A stretch of 38,650 nt of DNA from an archaeon (GCA_021811935.1 JAKAPW010000006.1:1-38650), one strand, 5' to 3'; shown: positions 15,032 through 23,480, counted from the stretch's first letter. Program-made: numbers and translations. Notes: generated from the sequence alone by a model not told the origin.

Positions 15032-16357
15032 CTAGGCAGCACCGGCTCCCTTGAACTGTTTTAGCAGTTCCCTGTTCATCCTGAGCTTTCGCATGTTCTT
15101 CATCATCTTCTTCATCTGTTCGAAAGAGGTGAGCATATCCTTGACGTCCCTTTCCGCCGTCCCCGATCCCTTGGCGATTCTCCTTATGCGCCCGCCTCCG
15201 ATCAGGGAAGGGTCCTTCTTCTCCTCCCCCGTCATGGATTTCATTATGGCCCTCCACTTCCCCACGTTCTTCTCGGCCTTCTCCAGCTGTGAATCCTCCA
15301 CCTTCGGCAGGCCGGGCAGCATCTCCAGGACCTTCTGCAGGGGACCCAGCTTCGTCATCTGGGTCAGCTGCACCTCGAAGTCATAGAGGTTCATCTTCCC
15401 CGAGGCCACCCTCTTCGCCACGTCCTCGTCCACCTCCGCCAGCTTCACCCTCTCCACCAGCCCCTTCAGGTCTCCCATCCCGAGCATCCTGCCGGCGAAC
15501 CTGGACGGGGAGAACTCCTCGATGTCGTCCACCCTTTCCCCGTTCGAGACGAACAACATCTTGGCGCCCGTGGCCGCGGCGGCGGCCAGCGCCCCTCCCC
15601 CCTTTCCGGTACCGTCCAGCTTGGTTACGGCTATCCCTCCCAGCTTCGTCGACTGGGAGAATGCCAGGGCCTGTTGGTAGGCCTGCTGGCCTATCGTCCC
15701 GTCTATGACGAGCAGCGTAAGGTCGGGCGAGACCGCCTCCTCCATCTTGGCCATTTCCCCGAGCAAGGACTTCTCTTCCTTGTGCCTGCCCGCCGTGTCG
15801 ATTATTATCAGGTTCTTCCTCTGGGATATCCATCGGGCCTTTCCTTCTCTGGCCGCCTTCACGGCGTCCTTCCCTCCCTCCCAGAATACCTCGGTGGACG
15901 CCGCCTGGCCCATCGTCCTCAGCTGCTCATAGGCACCCGGCCTGTAGACGTCGGCGCAGACCAGGCCGGTCCTGTAGCCCTTCCGGACGAAGTATTTCGC
16001 CAGCTTGGCCGCGAAGGTGGTCTTCCCCGAGCCCTGTATGCCGACCAAGAGTATGGTCCAGGGCCTCTCCTGGGGGGGTGCCAGCCTCGTCTCTTCGCCC
16101 ATTATCTTTACCATCTCGTCGTAGAGCAGCGTAACCGCGCGTTCCTTCACGGAGATGCCGGGCTTGGTCCTCTCCGACATCAGCTTGCTCTCGACGTTCT
16201 TGCTGAGCTCGAAGACTATCCTGACGTTCACGTCGGCCTGCAACAGCTCCCTCTGGACGTCCCTGACGAATTCCTTGATCGCGGCCTCGTCCACTATGTC
16301 CCTGTCCAGCAGCTTCCTTATGGCCGACTGCAGACCTTCCTTGACCCTTTCAAACAT
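15032..16357 (-). CDS. srp54: Signal recognition particle GTPase SRP54
   Basis: 441 aa. N domain (residues about 1-95), G domain with GIQGSGKTTFAAKLA, DTAGRHKEE and TKLDGTGKGGGAL, and a methionine-rich M domain from about 310 (FEQMKKMMKNMRKLRMNRELL). Binds signal sequences and 7S RNA and targets ribosomes to FtsY at the membrane. ATG overlaps the end of dph6 by 8 nt. Confidence 0.98.
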   Translation of the reverse strand: MFERVKEGLQSAIRKLLDRDIVDEAAIKEFVRDVQRELLQADVNVRIVFELSKNVESKLMSERTKPGISVKERAVTLLYDEMVKIMGEETRLAPPQERPWTILLVGIQGSGKTTFAAKLAKYFVRKGYRTGLVCADVYRPGAYEQLRTMGQAASTEVFWEGGKDAVKAAREGKARWISQRKNLIIIDTAGRHKEEKSLLGEMAKMEEAVSPDLTLLVIDGTIGQQAYQQALAFSQSTKLGGIAVTKLDGTGKGGGALAAAAATGAKMLFVSNGERVDDIEEFSPSRFAGRMLGMGDLKGLVERVKLAEVDEDVAKRVASGKMNLYDFEVQLTQMTKLGPLQKVLEMLPGLPKVEDSQLEKAEKNVGKWRAIMKSMTGEEKKDPSLIGGGRIRRIAKGSGTAERDVKDMLTSFEQMKKMMKNMRKLRMNRELLKQFKGAGAA

Positions 16358-17048
16358 CGACCTTGTCCTTCAGCGACGCTCTTTTAATCTTTAGGAGGCC
16401 CCTGTCCTTCTGCCACACCGTCTCCGATTCGTCTATGACGAGCTCCTTGCAGTAGTGCGGGGCATCGAGGACCAGCGTCTCGCCTTCGCCGCCTTCCAGG
16501 GACGCGTTGAAGCCGAACCTGACGGAGCGCTCGACCAGCCGCTCGACCATCTCCCCGTCAAAGACCCTGCCCAGCCATTCGGGGCCAAGACCGTGCGCAG
16601 AAACGCTGGTCATGATGAACCTGAAACCCGAGCCCACCAGGTCGTGCAGGTACCCGGCCTCGTCGACCCCCCAAAGGGGGCTGTGGACCCCGACGCCTTC
16701 CGCGGCCATCACGCCGCCGAAGGCCCTCCTCTGGTAGTCGCTCTTCAATCCCCCCGTGACCACGACGTCGAACCCGAATTCCTTCCTGGCCCTGGAGACC
16801 AGCCCTCGGAGAGCCTCGGTTTCGCTTCCCCCCTCCTCGATCGGCTCGTACACGATCGGCAGCTTAAGGGCCTCGGCTTGGAGCCTGGTGACCCAGACGT
16901 TGGGGTAGTGGAAGAGCATGCTCTCGGGCGTCCCCGGATCCAGGGTCAGGAGGCAGGCCACGTCGTAACCCTCCTTGCTCGCCAAGAGAAGCGAATAGTT
17001 GCTGTCCTTGCCGCCCGAAAAGAGGGCCGCGGCCCGCACGCCAGTCAA
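16350..17048 (-). CDS. dph6: Diphthine-ammonia ligase Dph6
   Basis: 232 aa. N-terminal PP-loop ALFSGGKDSNYSLLLA binds ATP; middle TGGLKSDYQRRAF and C-terminal EGGEGETLVLDAP are Dph6 hallmarks. Catalyses the last step, amidation of diphthine on EF2. Start is TTG at 17048 (or GTG three codons later). Heads the dph6-srp54-pus10 unit. Confidence 0.93.
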   Translation of the reverse strand: MTGVRAAALFSGGKDSNYSLLLASKEGYDVACLLTLDPGTPESMLFHYPNVWVTRLQAEALKLPIVYEPIEEGGSETEALRGLVSRARKEFGFDVVVTGGLKSDYQRRAFGGVMAAEGVGVHSPLWGVDEAGYLHDLVGSGFRFIMTSVSAHGLGPEWLGRVFDGEMVERLVERSVRFGFNASLEGGEGETLVLDAPHYCKELVIDESETVWQKDRGLLKIKRASLKDKVDV

Positions 17049-17142
17049 CCTCTATGACCTATCAGCCGTGAAGCCAATCATTACACCATCATACTGCTCT
17101 TCCGTAGACATCATTTAGGTCGGGCCCCGTGTCCACGTTACC

Positions 17143-17176
17143 CTAAATAAATCTGCGGCTTCAAACCTTTATTTAG
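17143..17176. promoter_or_regulatory. Mirror-image TATA boxes, divergent promoter of nadK and dph6
   Basis: CTAAATAAA and TTTATTTAG form a perfect 9-bp inverted repeat with a 16-nt spacer. The right copy is a TATA box about 36-44 nt before the TTG of nadK; the left copy, read on the minus strand, would initiate near 17118, about 70 nt before dph6. The symmetry may simply be two promoters, or a shared operator. Confidence 0.5.
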
Positions 17177-17211
17177 CGAAACGGTCGCATGGACGGCCAG
17201 GCTTCCTTTCT

Positions 17212-18036
17212 TTGAAACGAAGATCTATCAGGCGGCTCGCCGTCAACGTCAAGGACGGCCTGGAGGACTCCAACGTGTTCAGGGACGTCATGGAGGTGCT
17301 CTCGCGCGACTTCGAGCTGTCCCTGATAGGGCCGGTCTCCTACCAAGGGACAGAGCGGCTGGACTCCTTCAAAAAGGTGTCTCCGTCGAGGCACGACCTG
17401 ATGGTGAGCCTCGGGGGCGACGGCACGCTGCTACACGTAGCCAGGGAGGCGCCGGCCGGGGTGCCCATACTCGGGATCAACCTGGGCGGAAGGGGGATAC
17501 TGAACGAGCTGGAGCCCACCGACCTGCCCATAGCCGTACGCCAGCTCAAGGAGGGGCGATATTACATAGAATCCAGGACAAGGCTCGGCGCTACGATGGG
17601 GAAGAAGACGCTCCCTCACGCGCTGAACGAAATATACATGATCCGTTCCGGATATGTAGACACGCCCACATTCTACATCAAGTCGATGGGCCAGACGCTC
17701 GGGGCCAGGATGGACGGGATAATGGTCTCGACCCCCACCGGGTCGACGGGCTATTCCTACTCGGCCGGCGGCCCGGTCATAGCCGAGTCGCTGGAAGCCT
17801 ATATAATCACGCCCGTCCTGCCCATATACAGGGTGCCCTCCCTTGTCGTCCCGGTTTCGGAAATAATTATATCGTCGGACGCGGCGTGCGATGTCATGGT
17901 CGACGGGGTGCGGGCGGCGTCCGGCCAGACCGACGCCGTGGCGATAACCAAGGCGCCCCCCTCGTCCTTCTTGAGGTTCAGGCCCAGGCCGTTCAAACAG
18001 CTTAGGAAGCTGCTGAGTGAGAATGCCATCAGGTGA
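17212..18036 (+). CDS. nadK: NAD kinase
   Basis: 274 aa. Phosphorylates NAD to NADP. Key motifs: VSLGGDGTLLHVAR, GINLGGRGILNEL, ALNEIY, and the glycine-rich TPTGSTGYSYSAGGP. TTG start at 17212, selected because the only upstream ATG runs into a stop after eight codons. Overlaps the nob1 start region, so the two are probably co-transcribed. Confidence 0.94.
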   Translation: MKRRSIRRLAVNVKDGLEDSNVFRDVMEVLSRDFELSLIGPVSYQGTERLDSFKKVSPSRHDLMVSLGGDGTLLHVAREAPAGVPILGINLGGRGILNELEPTDLPIAVRQLKEGRYYIESRTRLGATMGKKTLPHALNEIYMIRSGYVDTPTFYIKSMGQTLGARMDGIMVSTPTGSTGYSYSAGGPVIAESLEAYIITPVLPIYRVPSLVVPVSEIIISSDAACDVMVDGVRAASGQTDAVAITKAPPSSFLRFRPRPFKQLRKLLSENAIR

Positions 18037-18583
18037 AAGGCCAAGGGCGATAGTGCTCGACACCTCGGCCGTGCTGGCAGGCATGCTGGATGTCCCCCTA
18101 GAGCCGACCCCCTGCATGACCACCCTAGTGCTCAACGAAGTGCGCGCCAAGGCGTCGCGCTCCACCGTGGACGTCGGGCTGGGCACCCTGCACAGGGTCT
18201 CCGTGATGGACCCGCCCCCCGCCGCGGTCGAGGAGGTGAGGAAGAAGGCGGCGGAGCTGGGCGAAGCGCTCCGGCTCTCTGAAGCCGACATGTCCATCCT
18301 TGCCCTGGGCGCGGAGCTGCGCCGCACCCGCGGCTCTCCGGTCGAGATATTCTCCGACGATTATTCTCTTGAAAACACGGCGTCGCACATGGGGCTCTCC
18401 TTCAGGTCTCTTTCGAGCAGGGGGATAACCCACGTCATGGAATGGAGATACTTCTGCAGAGGGTGCAGGCGCGAATACAGGAACGTCCCTCGCGGGGGCA
18501 TATGCGAAATATGCGGCTCCGAAATCAGAAGAAGGCCCACTTCGAAGAAGGCCCACGCCAGGACACAGCAACCGCCGGAGTAA
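18023..18583 (+). CDS. nob1: Nob1 endonuclease (PIN domain plus zinc ribbon)
   Basis: 186 aa from the ATG (a GTG two codons upstream is possible). PIN domain with acidic residues in VLDTSAV, LNEVR, SEADMS and FSDDYSLEN, then a zinc ribbon YFCRGCRREY...CEICGSEI. Family function: cleaves the 3' end of pre-16S rRNA. Overlaps the nadK end by 14 nt. KsgA/Dim1, its partner in late small-subunit maturation, is encoded 6 kb away in this window. Confidence 0.93.
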   Translation: MPSGERPRAIVLDTSAVLAGMLDVPLEPTPCMTTLVLNEVRAKASRSTVDVGLGTLHRVSVMDPPPAAVEEVRKKAAELGEALRLSEADMSILALGAELRRTRGSPVEIFSDDYSLENTASHMGLSFRSLSSRGITHVMEWRYFCRGCRREYRNVPRGGICEICGSEIRRRPTSKKAHARTQQPPE

Positions 18584-18638
18584 ACCCCGGCGCGGGCGAC
18601 CAAACGGATTTAAGCCGTCAGAAGCGCCGAAGACGACC

Positions 18639-19469
18639 GTGGCCTCCGGGGGTACGTTGGGCATGGCGCTGATCGCCCTGGGAACAGCGTTGGCCCTGGC
18701 CGACATGGCCGCGTGGACGGGCCTGCAATATGCCTTCTACACGAACTATGAAGCGGGCTCCGTCATGGCGGCCGCGGGAGCGTTCTATATCGTCCAGGCG
18801 TCGGCCGTGTCTCTCGTGGCCGGGGGCTTCGTCTCCGCCTATCTGTATTTCAGGGACAGGCCGAGGGCGGGCGCCACGCTGGCCGCCGTCGTATCCGAAG
18901 TACTCTCGTCCAGGAGGGACGTGCTCCGGGGGGTGGCGGCGGGAATCGCCTACGCCGTCTTCTACGCCTTCGCCTCCAGCGTCATAGTCTATCAGCCGAC
19001 TGTGGACTTCGCCCAGGCCTACGGCGTGACAGCCCCGGGCTGGCACATCGCTGCGTGCTGCGGCAGCATGGGGACGGTCCCCGCGGTGGAGCTGTACGTG
19101 CTCCCCTCCTATCACCTGGGGGGGCAGGTCCTCCCGCTGGACGTGCTGCTGTCGCTCGTCATCCCCGTCCTGGTGGGCTTTAACGTGGCCATAGCTTCCT
19201 GTGCCGTGCGGAACAGGCCGTCTGGCAACGGAGGCAGGTGGCTGGCCGGCGTGGGGGCTTTCGTCGGCGTCTTCACGGGGTGTCCCACCTGTGCCGGCCT
19301 CTTCCTTGCCGGCGCAGCGGGCGGACTGGGCGCGGCCGGCCTGGCCCTGGCCCTCCAACCCTATCAGGCGGCCTTCATCTCGCTCAGCATACCGATCCTG
19401 GTGGCGGGCGCGGTCGTCGCGCTTCGGAGCCTCGGGAAGCTCATGTACGGAAGCTGCGCGATAGCGTAG
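18639..19469 (+). CDS. Polytopic membrane protein with GCPTC motif, copper-cluster neighbour
   Basis: 276 aa with about six to seven hydrophobic segments (near residues 8-32, 40-70, 95-118, 165-190, 203-238, 243-265). No family I can name. A CxxC, FTGCPTCAGLF, lies inside the fifth segment, and a CC pair plus GSMG sit in an extramembrane loop (HIAACCGSMG), residues that could bind metal or do thiol chemistry. GTG start at 18639 lies 25-30 nt after TATA-like GGATTTAAG, so it is leaderless with its own promoter. It precedes a metal-sensor gene and a copper ATPase on the same strand; a role in copper handling is inference from that context only. Confidence 0.75.
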   Translation: MASGGTLGMALIALGTALALADMAAWTGLQYAFYTNYEAGSVMAAAGAFYIVQASAVSLVAGGFVSAYLYFRDRPRAGATLAAVVSEVLSSRRDVLRGVAAGIAYAVFYAFASSVIVYQPTVDFAQAYGVTAPGWHIAACCGSMGTVPAVELYVLPSYHLGGQVLPLDVLLSLVIPVLVGFNVAIASCAVRNRPSGNGGRWLAGVGAFVGVFTGCPTCAGLFLAGAAGGLGAAGLALALQPYQAAFISLSIPILVAGAVVALRSLGKLMYGSCAIA

Positions 19470-19479
19470 CTATTCCGGA

Positions 19480-19506
19480 CAGATTTATATCTCGGGCAGA
19501 TATATC
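19480..19506 (+). promoter_or_regulatory. Repeated AGAT/ATATC element overlapping the metal-sensor promoter
   Basis: Two copies in the same orientation, CAGATTTATATC (19480-19491) and CAGATATATC (19497-19506), 17 nt apart start to start; the first extends to the near-palindrome AGATTTATATCT. Both contain TATA-like cores, so a regulator binding here would compete with TBP. A good candidate operator for autoregulation by the PadR-TRASH protein just downstream. Confidence 0.5.
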
Positions 19507-19539
19507 ACCACAAGACTGTACTTGAAGCGCGTCCCAGGG

Positions 19540-19974
19540 ATGAGCTCTATGGTGAACGACTTTTCGAAGTTTTACGTCATGCTCCTGCTCTCGGAGGGGC
19601 CGAAGCATGGGTACGAGATAATGTCCCAGATGGAGGGGAGGCTCGGGAGGAGGGCCAGTCCGGGCCAGGTCTACCCGTTCCTGAGCGCGCTGCGCTCCGA
19701 GGGGATGGTCGCCTTCGTGGAGGAGGGGACAGGCAGAAAGAAGAGGAAGGTCTATTCCTTCACAGCCGAAGGGAGACGCCTCTGTGACAGGCTTTTCGCC
19801 CAGTTCACCGCCCTGGTGTCGAGCGCCATCAGGCCCAGCATACGTGTCTGCTCACATTGCGGGTGCAGCGTCTTCAGGGACGCGCACGTGGAAGAGGTGG
19901 GCGGAAGGAGGCTCTCCTTCTGCTGCAGGTATTGCGCGGCGTCATACAGGAAGTCGACGGTCGGGGGGGGCTGA
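19540..19974 (+). CDS. PadR-type regulator with C-terminal TRASH metal-binding domain
   Basis: 144 aa from the ATG (the TTG at 19522 would add six residues). Residues about 8-90 are a PadR winged helix (FYVMLLLSEGPKHGYEIMSQME...GQVYPFLSALRSEGMV...KVYSFTAEGRRLCD). Residues about 105-140 are a TRASH-type knuckle, CSHCGCSVF...LSFCCRYCAASYRK. TRASH domains sense or carry metals in archaeal copper systems, usually on Lrp-like regulators; on a PadR fold this is uncommon. It sits 6 nt before copA, so it likely controls copA expression in response to copper. Copper specificity is inferred from the neighbour. Confidence 0.85.
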   Translation: MSSMVNDFSKFYVMLLLSEGPKHGYEIMSQMEGRLGRRASPGQVYPFLSALRSEGMVAFVEEGTGRKKRKVYSFTAEGRRLCDRLFAQFTALVSSAIRPSIRVCSHCGCSVFRDAHVEEVGGRRLSFCCRYCAASYRKSTVGGG

Positions 19975-19980
19975 AGCGGG

Positions 19981-22035
19981 TTGCCCACCGACCCGGTCTG
20001 CGGGATGTTCGTCCAGGAGTCGCCCGACGCCCTCCACGCGGCAGTCAGGGGGGCCACCTACTACTTCTGCTCCGAATACTGCATGAAGACGTTCACAGCG
20101 CCGGAGCTCGAACTGCGCCTGCTGAAACGGATGACCCTCCTCGGCCTCCTCCTCGGAGTCCCCATACTGATCCTGTCGTACGTCGCGGTCGCCCCCGGCT
20201 GGGTCCTGCTCCTCCTGGCCACGCCGGTGCAGTTCGTGGCGGGGTGGAGGTTCTATCAGGGGGCATGGAACGCGATAAGGATGCGCTCCTCGAACATGGA
20301 CTTCCTGATAGCCGTGGGGACCTCGGCCGCATACTTCTACAGCCTCGCCTATGTCCTGTTCCCGACGGAATTCCCGTACGGCGGGCTCTATTTCGACACT
20401 TCGGCGGCCATCATAACTCTCATCCTGATGGGGAAGCTGCTGGAGCACACCGTCAGGGGGAAGGCGACAGACGCGATAACCAGGCTGCTGCGGCTCCAGC
20501 CCACAACGGCCACCGTCGTCAGGGACGGGGGGGCCCATGAGGAGGTGCCTATCGAAGAGGTCCAGGTGGGCGACGTCTTCCTGGTGAGGCCCGGCGAGAA
20601 GGTGGCCACGGACGGCACGGTGGTGGACGGCCACTCCTCGGTGGACGAGAAGATGGTGACCGGGGAAAGCGTCCCGGTCGAGAAGGCGGGGGGCGCCCCG
20701 GTCATCGGAGGCACGCTGAACGGCACGGGGGCGCTGAAGGTCAGGGCCGCCAGGGTAGGGGCCGACACCACGCTGGCCAAGATAGTCCAGGTAGTCCAGG
20801 ACGCGCAGACGTCCAAGGGGCCCGTGGAAAGGCTGGTCAACACTATCTCGACCTATTTCGTCCCCGCCGTGGTCCTGACGGCCCTGGTTTCGTTCGTCTC
20901 CTGGACCGCGATAGGCCACAAGCCGGTCAGCTTCGCCTTCACCGCGGCCGTGGCCGTGCTGATAATAGCGTGCCCGTGCGCCCTCGGGCTTGCCACCCCC
21001 GCGGCTATAGTGGTCGGGGCAGGGAAGGGAGCCGAAAATGGGATACTGATCAAGGGAGGGGAATACCTGGAGAGGATGCAGAAGGTCGACACGGTGGTCT
21101 TCGACAAGACGGGGACGCTCACCGAGGGGACGCCCTCGGTCACCGACGTAATCAGCCTGGACCCCTCCTTCTCGGAGGGCGACGTGCTGAAGCTGGCCGC
21201 CGTGGCAGAGACGCGTTCAGAGCACCCGCTCGCGTCGGCCGTGCTGAAGAAGGCCGGAGAGGAGCTCGGTCTGGTGCCGGAACCCGATTCGTTCGAATCC
21301 GTCCCGGGCGAAGGCGTGCGCGCCTCCTACGCCGGGATGCAGGTCTTCTTGGGCAGGGCCGCGGAGCTCGAGGGGGAGCACGCGGCGACCCTCGACCGCC
21401 TGGCCGGCCAGGGAAAGACCACGATGCTGCTGACTGTGGACGGCAGGGCCGCCGGGCTGGTGGCCGCGGCCGACACGCCGAAGCCCTTCGCAAAGGAGAC
21501 GGTGCAGGCGCTCGCGAAGATGAAGCTGGACGTGGTGATGCTGTCGGGCGACGACGAACGGACGGCCGCGGCCATGGCATCACAACTGGGGATAGGGAGG
21601 TGCATCGCGGGCGTTTCTCCGGCGGGGAAGTCAGAGACGATCAAGAGGCTGCAGGAAGAGGAGGGGAGGAGCGTGGCGATGGTGGGGGACGGCATAAACG
21701 ACGCGCCTGCGCTGGCGCAGGCCGACGTCGGCATAGCGATAGGCTCCGGCTCCGACATAGCGATAGAGACGGGCGGGCTCATCCTGATGCGGGACGACCC
21801 CAGAGACGTGGTGGCAGGCATACAACTCGCGCGCAGGACGATGGGCAAGGTCAGGCAGAATCTCTTCTGGGCATTCGTATACAACGTCGCGCTGATCCCG
21901 GTCGCGGCCGGGCTGCTCTATCTGGTGGTCGGCGTCCTGCTCAACCCGATACTCGCCGGCGCGGCTATGGCCATGTCCTCCGTCACGGTGGTCACCAACT
22001 CCCTGACGCTCAGGAGGTTCACCCCCAAGATGTGA
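19981..22035 (+). CDS. copA: Cu(I)-exporting P1B-type ATPase with N-terminal YHS domain
   Basis: 684 aa. N-terminal YHS/TRASH-like domain TDPVCGMFV...YYFCSEYC (residues 3-37) replaces the usual HMA domains. Then P1B-ATPase features in order: membrane helices, TGES actuator loop, the CPC metal motif (IIACPCALGLATPAA), phosphorylation site DKTGTLTEG, SEHPLA of the nucleotide domain, GDGINDAPAL hinge, and MSSVTVVTNSL in the last helix, the P1B-1 copper signature. Exports Cu(I) across the membrane. TTG start, six nt after the regulator stop. The stop overlaps the GTG of the following copZ-like frame (GTGA). Confidence 0.93.
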   Translation: MPTDPVCGMFVQESPDALHAAVRGATYYFCSEYCMKTFTAPELELRLLKRMTLLGLLLGVPILILSYVAVAPGWVLLLLATPVQFVAGWRFYQGAWNAIRMRSSNMDFLIAVGTSAAYFYSLAYVLFPTEFPYGGLYFDTSAAIITLILMGKLLEHTVRGKATDAITRLLRLQPTTATVVRDGGAHEEVPIEEVQVGDVFLVRPGEKVATDGTVVDGHSSVDEKMVTGESVPVEKAGGAPVIGGTLNGTGALKVRAARVGADTTLAKIVQVVQDAQTSKGPVERLVNTISTYFVPAVVLTALVSFVSWTAIGHKPVSFAFTAAVAVLIIACPCALGLATPAAIVVGAGKGAENGILIKGGEYLERMQKVDTVVFDKTGTLTEGTPSVTDVISLDPSFSEGDVLKLAAVAETRSEHPLASAVLKKAGEELGLVPEPDSFESVPGEGVRASYAGMQVFLGRAAELEGEHAATLDRLAGQGKTTMLLTVDGRAAGLVAAADTPKPFAKETVQALAKMKLDVVMLSGDDERTAAAMASQLGIGRCIAGVSPAGKSETIKRLQEEEGRSVAMVGDGINDAPALAQADVGIAIGSGSDIAIETGGLILMRDDPRDVVAGIQLARRTMGKVRQNLFWAFVYNVALIPVAAGLLYLVVGVLLNPILAGAAMAMSSVTVVTNSLTLRRFTPKM

Positions 22036-22231
22036 GCGACCGTCTGGCCTTCGACATCCACGGGCTTGGATGCGCCGCCTGCACCCCATCTTCAAGAGGG
22101 GGCTGGAGGACGTGCCGGGCGTCCGCGGGGTCAGGACGCCCGCCATGCTGAACCGGGTGGTCGTGGAGTTCGACCCGCTGACAGCGCCGGAGGCGTCCGT
22201 GAAGCCGGCCGGGTGCTCCCGGAAGCAATAG
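22032..22231 (+). pseudogene. copZ: Frameshifted copZ-like HMA copper chaperone
   Basis: Starting at the GTG that overlaps the copA stop, the frame reads DIHGLGCAACT, an HMA metal site with CxxC, then loses homology at a run of four C (22084-22087). In the minus-one frame homology resumes: IFKRGLEDVPGVRGVRTPAM then LNRVVVEFDPLTAPEASVK, which is the rest of an HMA fold, ending at TAG 22231. Restoring one C would give a protein of about 66 aa, normal for CopZ. The last codons (PAGCSRKQ) coincide with antisense hydrolase sequence, so the end may also be truncated. Could be a true lesion or a homopolymer sequencing error. Confidence 0.75.
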
Positions 22232-22704
22232 TGGCCTGCCCTGTTGAACAGGTGCATCTGGCTCCTCTCCACGCCGCCGCTCGGCACCCTGTAGAGGTTT
22301 ATCCCTCTCTCAACCACCGCCGACGGGGTCGTCCGGGGCCAGGGTGCCGCTGTCGACCACCACCAGCCTCCTCACAAGCTCGGGTTGCTCCAGCGCTATG
22401 CGGGCCGCCACGAACCCGCCTCTGGAATGCCCGACCAGGTTCACGCCCATCGTCCGGAGAAGGCCGACTGCGTGCCGGACCTGCGAGTCCATCTCGTAGC
22501 CGTCGGCCGGGTTGAAGCCCATCCCCAGCCTGTCGAAGGCATAGACGTGGAACCCCTTCCGACAGGGCGTCGAATTTGAGGGACCAGCGTACGAACCGTA
22601 GAATTGCCGGGATTACCGCCGTGAATCAGGACAGCATCGTGGCCCGACCCGGCCTCGAAATATCCGGTGCTTGTCCCGCCGAACTTCGCTTCTTCCGGGT
22701 TCAT
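22206..22704 (-). pseudogene. Decayed alpha/beta hydrolase (meta-cleavage hydrolase-like)
   Basis: The ATG overlaps the MBL gene stop (ATGA). The first frame gives MNPEEAKF...AVLIHGGNPGNSTVR (oxyanion-hole HGG); a second frame continues WSLKFDALSEG; a third gives FHVYAFDRLGMGFNPADGYEM and the nucleophile elbow LVGHSRGGF up to VVDSGTLAPDD; then a stop, and a further frame gives the C-terminal SQMHLFNRAGHYCFREHP with the catalytic His. At least two frameshifts and an internal loss of the lid/Asp region (about 100 residues short of the usual 270-290) are evident. Its end meets the copZ remnant tail to tail. Confidence 0.75.
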
Positions 22705-23459
22705 GCCACCCTGACCACACGCCTGTCCCCCCAGGTGGATATGTCGTGCCCCGGTATCACCATGTCCGCCGAGGAGGCCTCGGCCTTCGCCCTCTCCAGG
22801 GCCAGCAGGCATTCCCGGAGGTCCCAGAAGTAGCCCACGGGCTCTTCCTTGTCTATGTTGTAGCGGAGGTAGGCGTTGTCGCTGGCGAGCACGGCGGTCC
22901 CCCCGGCCGTCGCCACCGACACCATCTGGAGCCCCGGGGTGTGCCCGCCCGCCAGCATCACCTTGACCCCCGGCGCCACCTCCGCGTCGCCGTCCACCAC
23001 GACGACGCGCCCCCCGGACATCATGTCGACCAGATCCAGCATCATCGTCCTGTTCGCGGCCCTCCTGGCCGCCTGGAACCTCATGATGTCCCCCCTCCAG
23101 AAGTCGATCTCCCTCTTCTGTATGTAGAACCTCGCATTCGGAAAATGCCTGTACCCCGTGAAGTGGTCTATGTGCAGGTGGGTGACGACCACCTTCCTGA
23201 CGTCTTCCTTCTTCAACCCGAGCCCGGCGAGCAGCTCTCCCGGGTCCCTGTAGTCCTTCCCGTTCGCCCATTCGCCGGCGACGTCCTCACGAAAGGCCGT
23301 GTCCACGAGCACCGGCTCCCCGTCCCCCAAGATGCACCACACCGGATAGGGGACGCGGTTCTCCTTGCCCACGTCCGACCTCAGGACGGGGGATATGCCC
23401 GAGCCGTGCCAGCTGGGAGAGGAGCCGACCATGATTCCGTATATGGAACGGTTGACCAT
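22701..23459 (-). CDS. Metallo-beta-lactamase-fold hydrolase, AHL-lactonase-like
   Basis: 252 aa. Contains THLHIDHFTGY (HxHxDH), then AGGHTPG, LASDNAY and IPGHD, the complete set of dinuclear-zinc ligands in the order found in the N-acyl-homoserine-lactonase family. In this catabolic setting a lactone or thioester intermediate is a likelier substrate than a quorum signal, but that is inference. TATA-like GGCTTATCTG lies about 22-31 nt upstream. First gene of a two-gene unit with the decayed hydrolase, divergent from the CoA-transferase genes. Confidence 0.87.
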   Translation of the reverse strand: MVNRSIYGIMVGSSPSWHGSGISPVLRSDVGKENRVPYPVWCILGDGEPVLVDTAFREDVAGEWANGKDYRDPGELLAGLGLKKEDVRKVVVTHLHIDHFTGYRHFPNARFYIQKREIDFWRGDIMRFQAARRAANRTMMLDLVDMMSGGRVVVVDGDAEVAPGVKVMLAGGHTPGLQMVSVATAGGTAVLASDNAYLRYNIDKEEPVGYFWDLRECLLALERAKAEASSADMVIPGHDISTWGDRRVVRVA

Positions 23460-23480
23460 GACGACCTCACCTCCGCATCA

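Noticed and set aside
20970-22151. 393-aa plus-strand ORF overlapping copA
   Set aside because: It is a high-GC shadow frame of copA; only its last 40 codons correspond to the start of the copZ relic.
22032-22231. Programmed frameshift producing CopZ
   Set aside because: The site (CACCCCA) does not fit a classic X-XXY-YYZ slippery heptamer, and the neighbour shows similar lesions, so decay or sequence error is simpler. It cannot be fully excluded.
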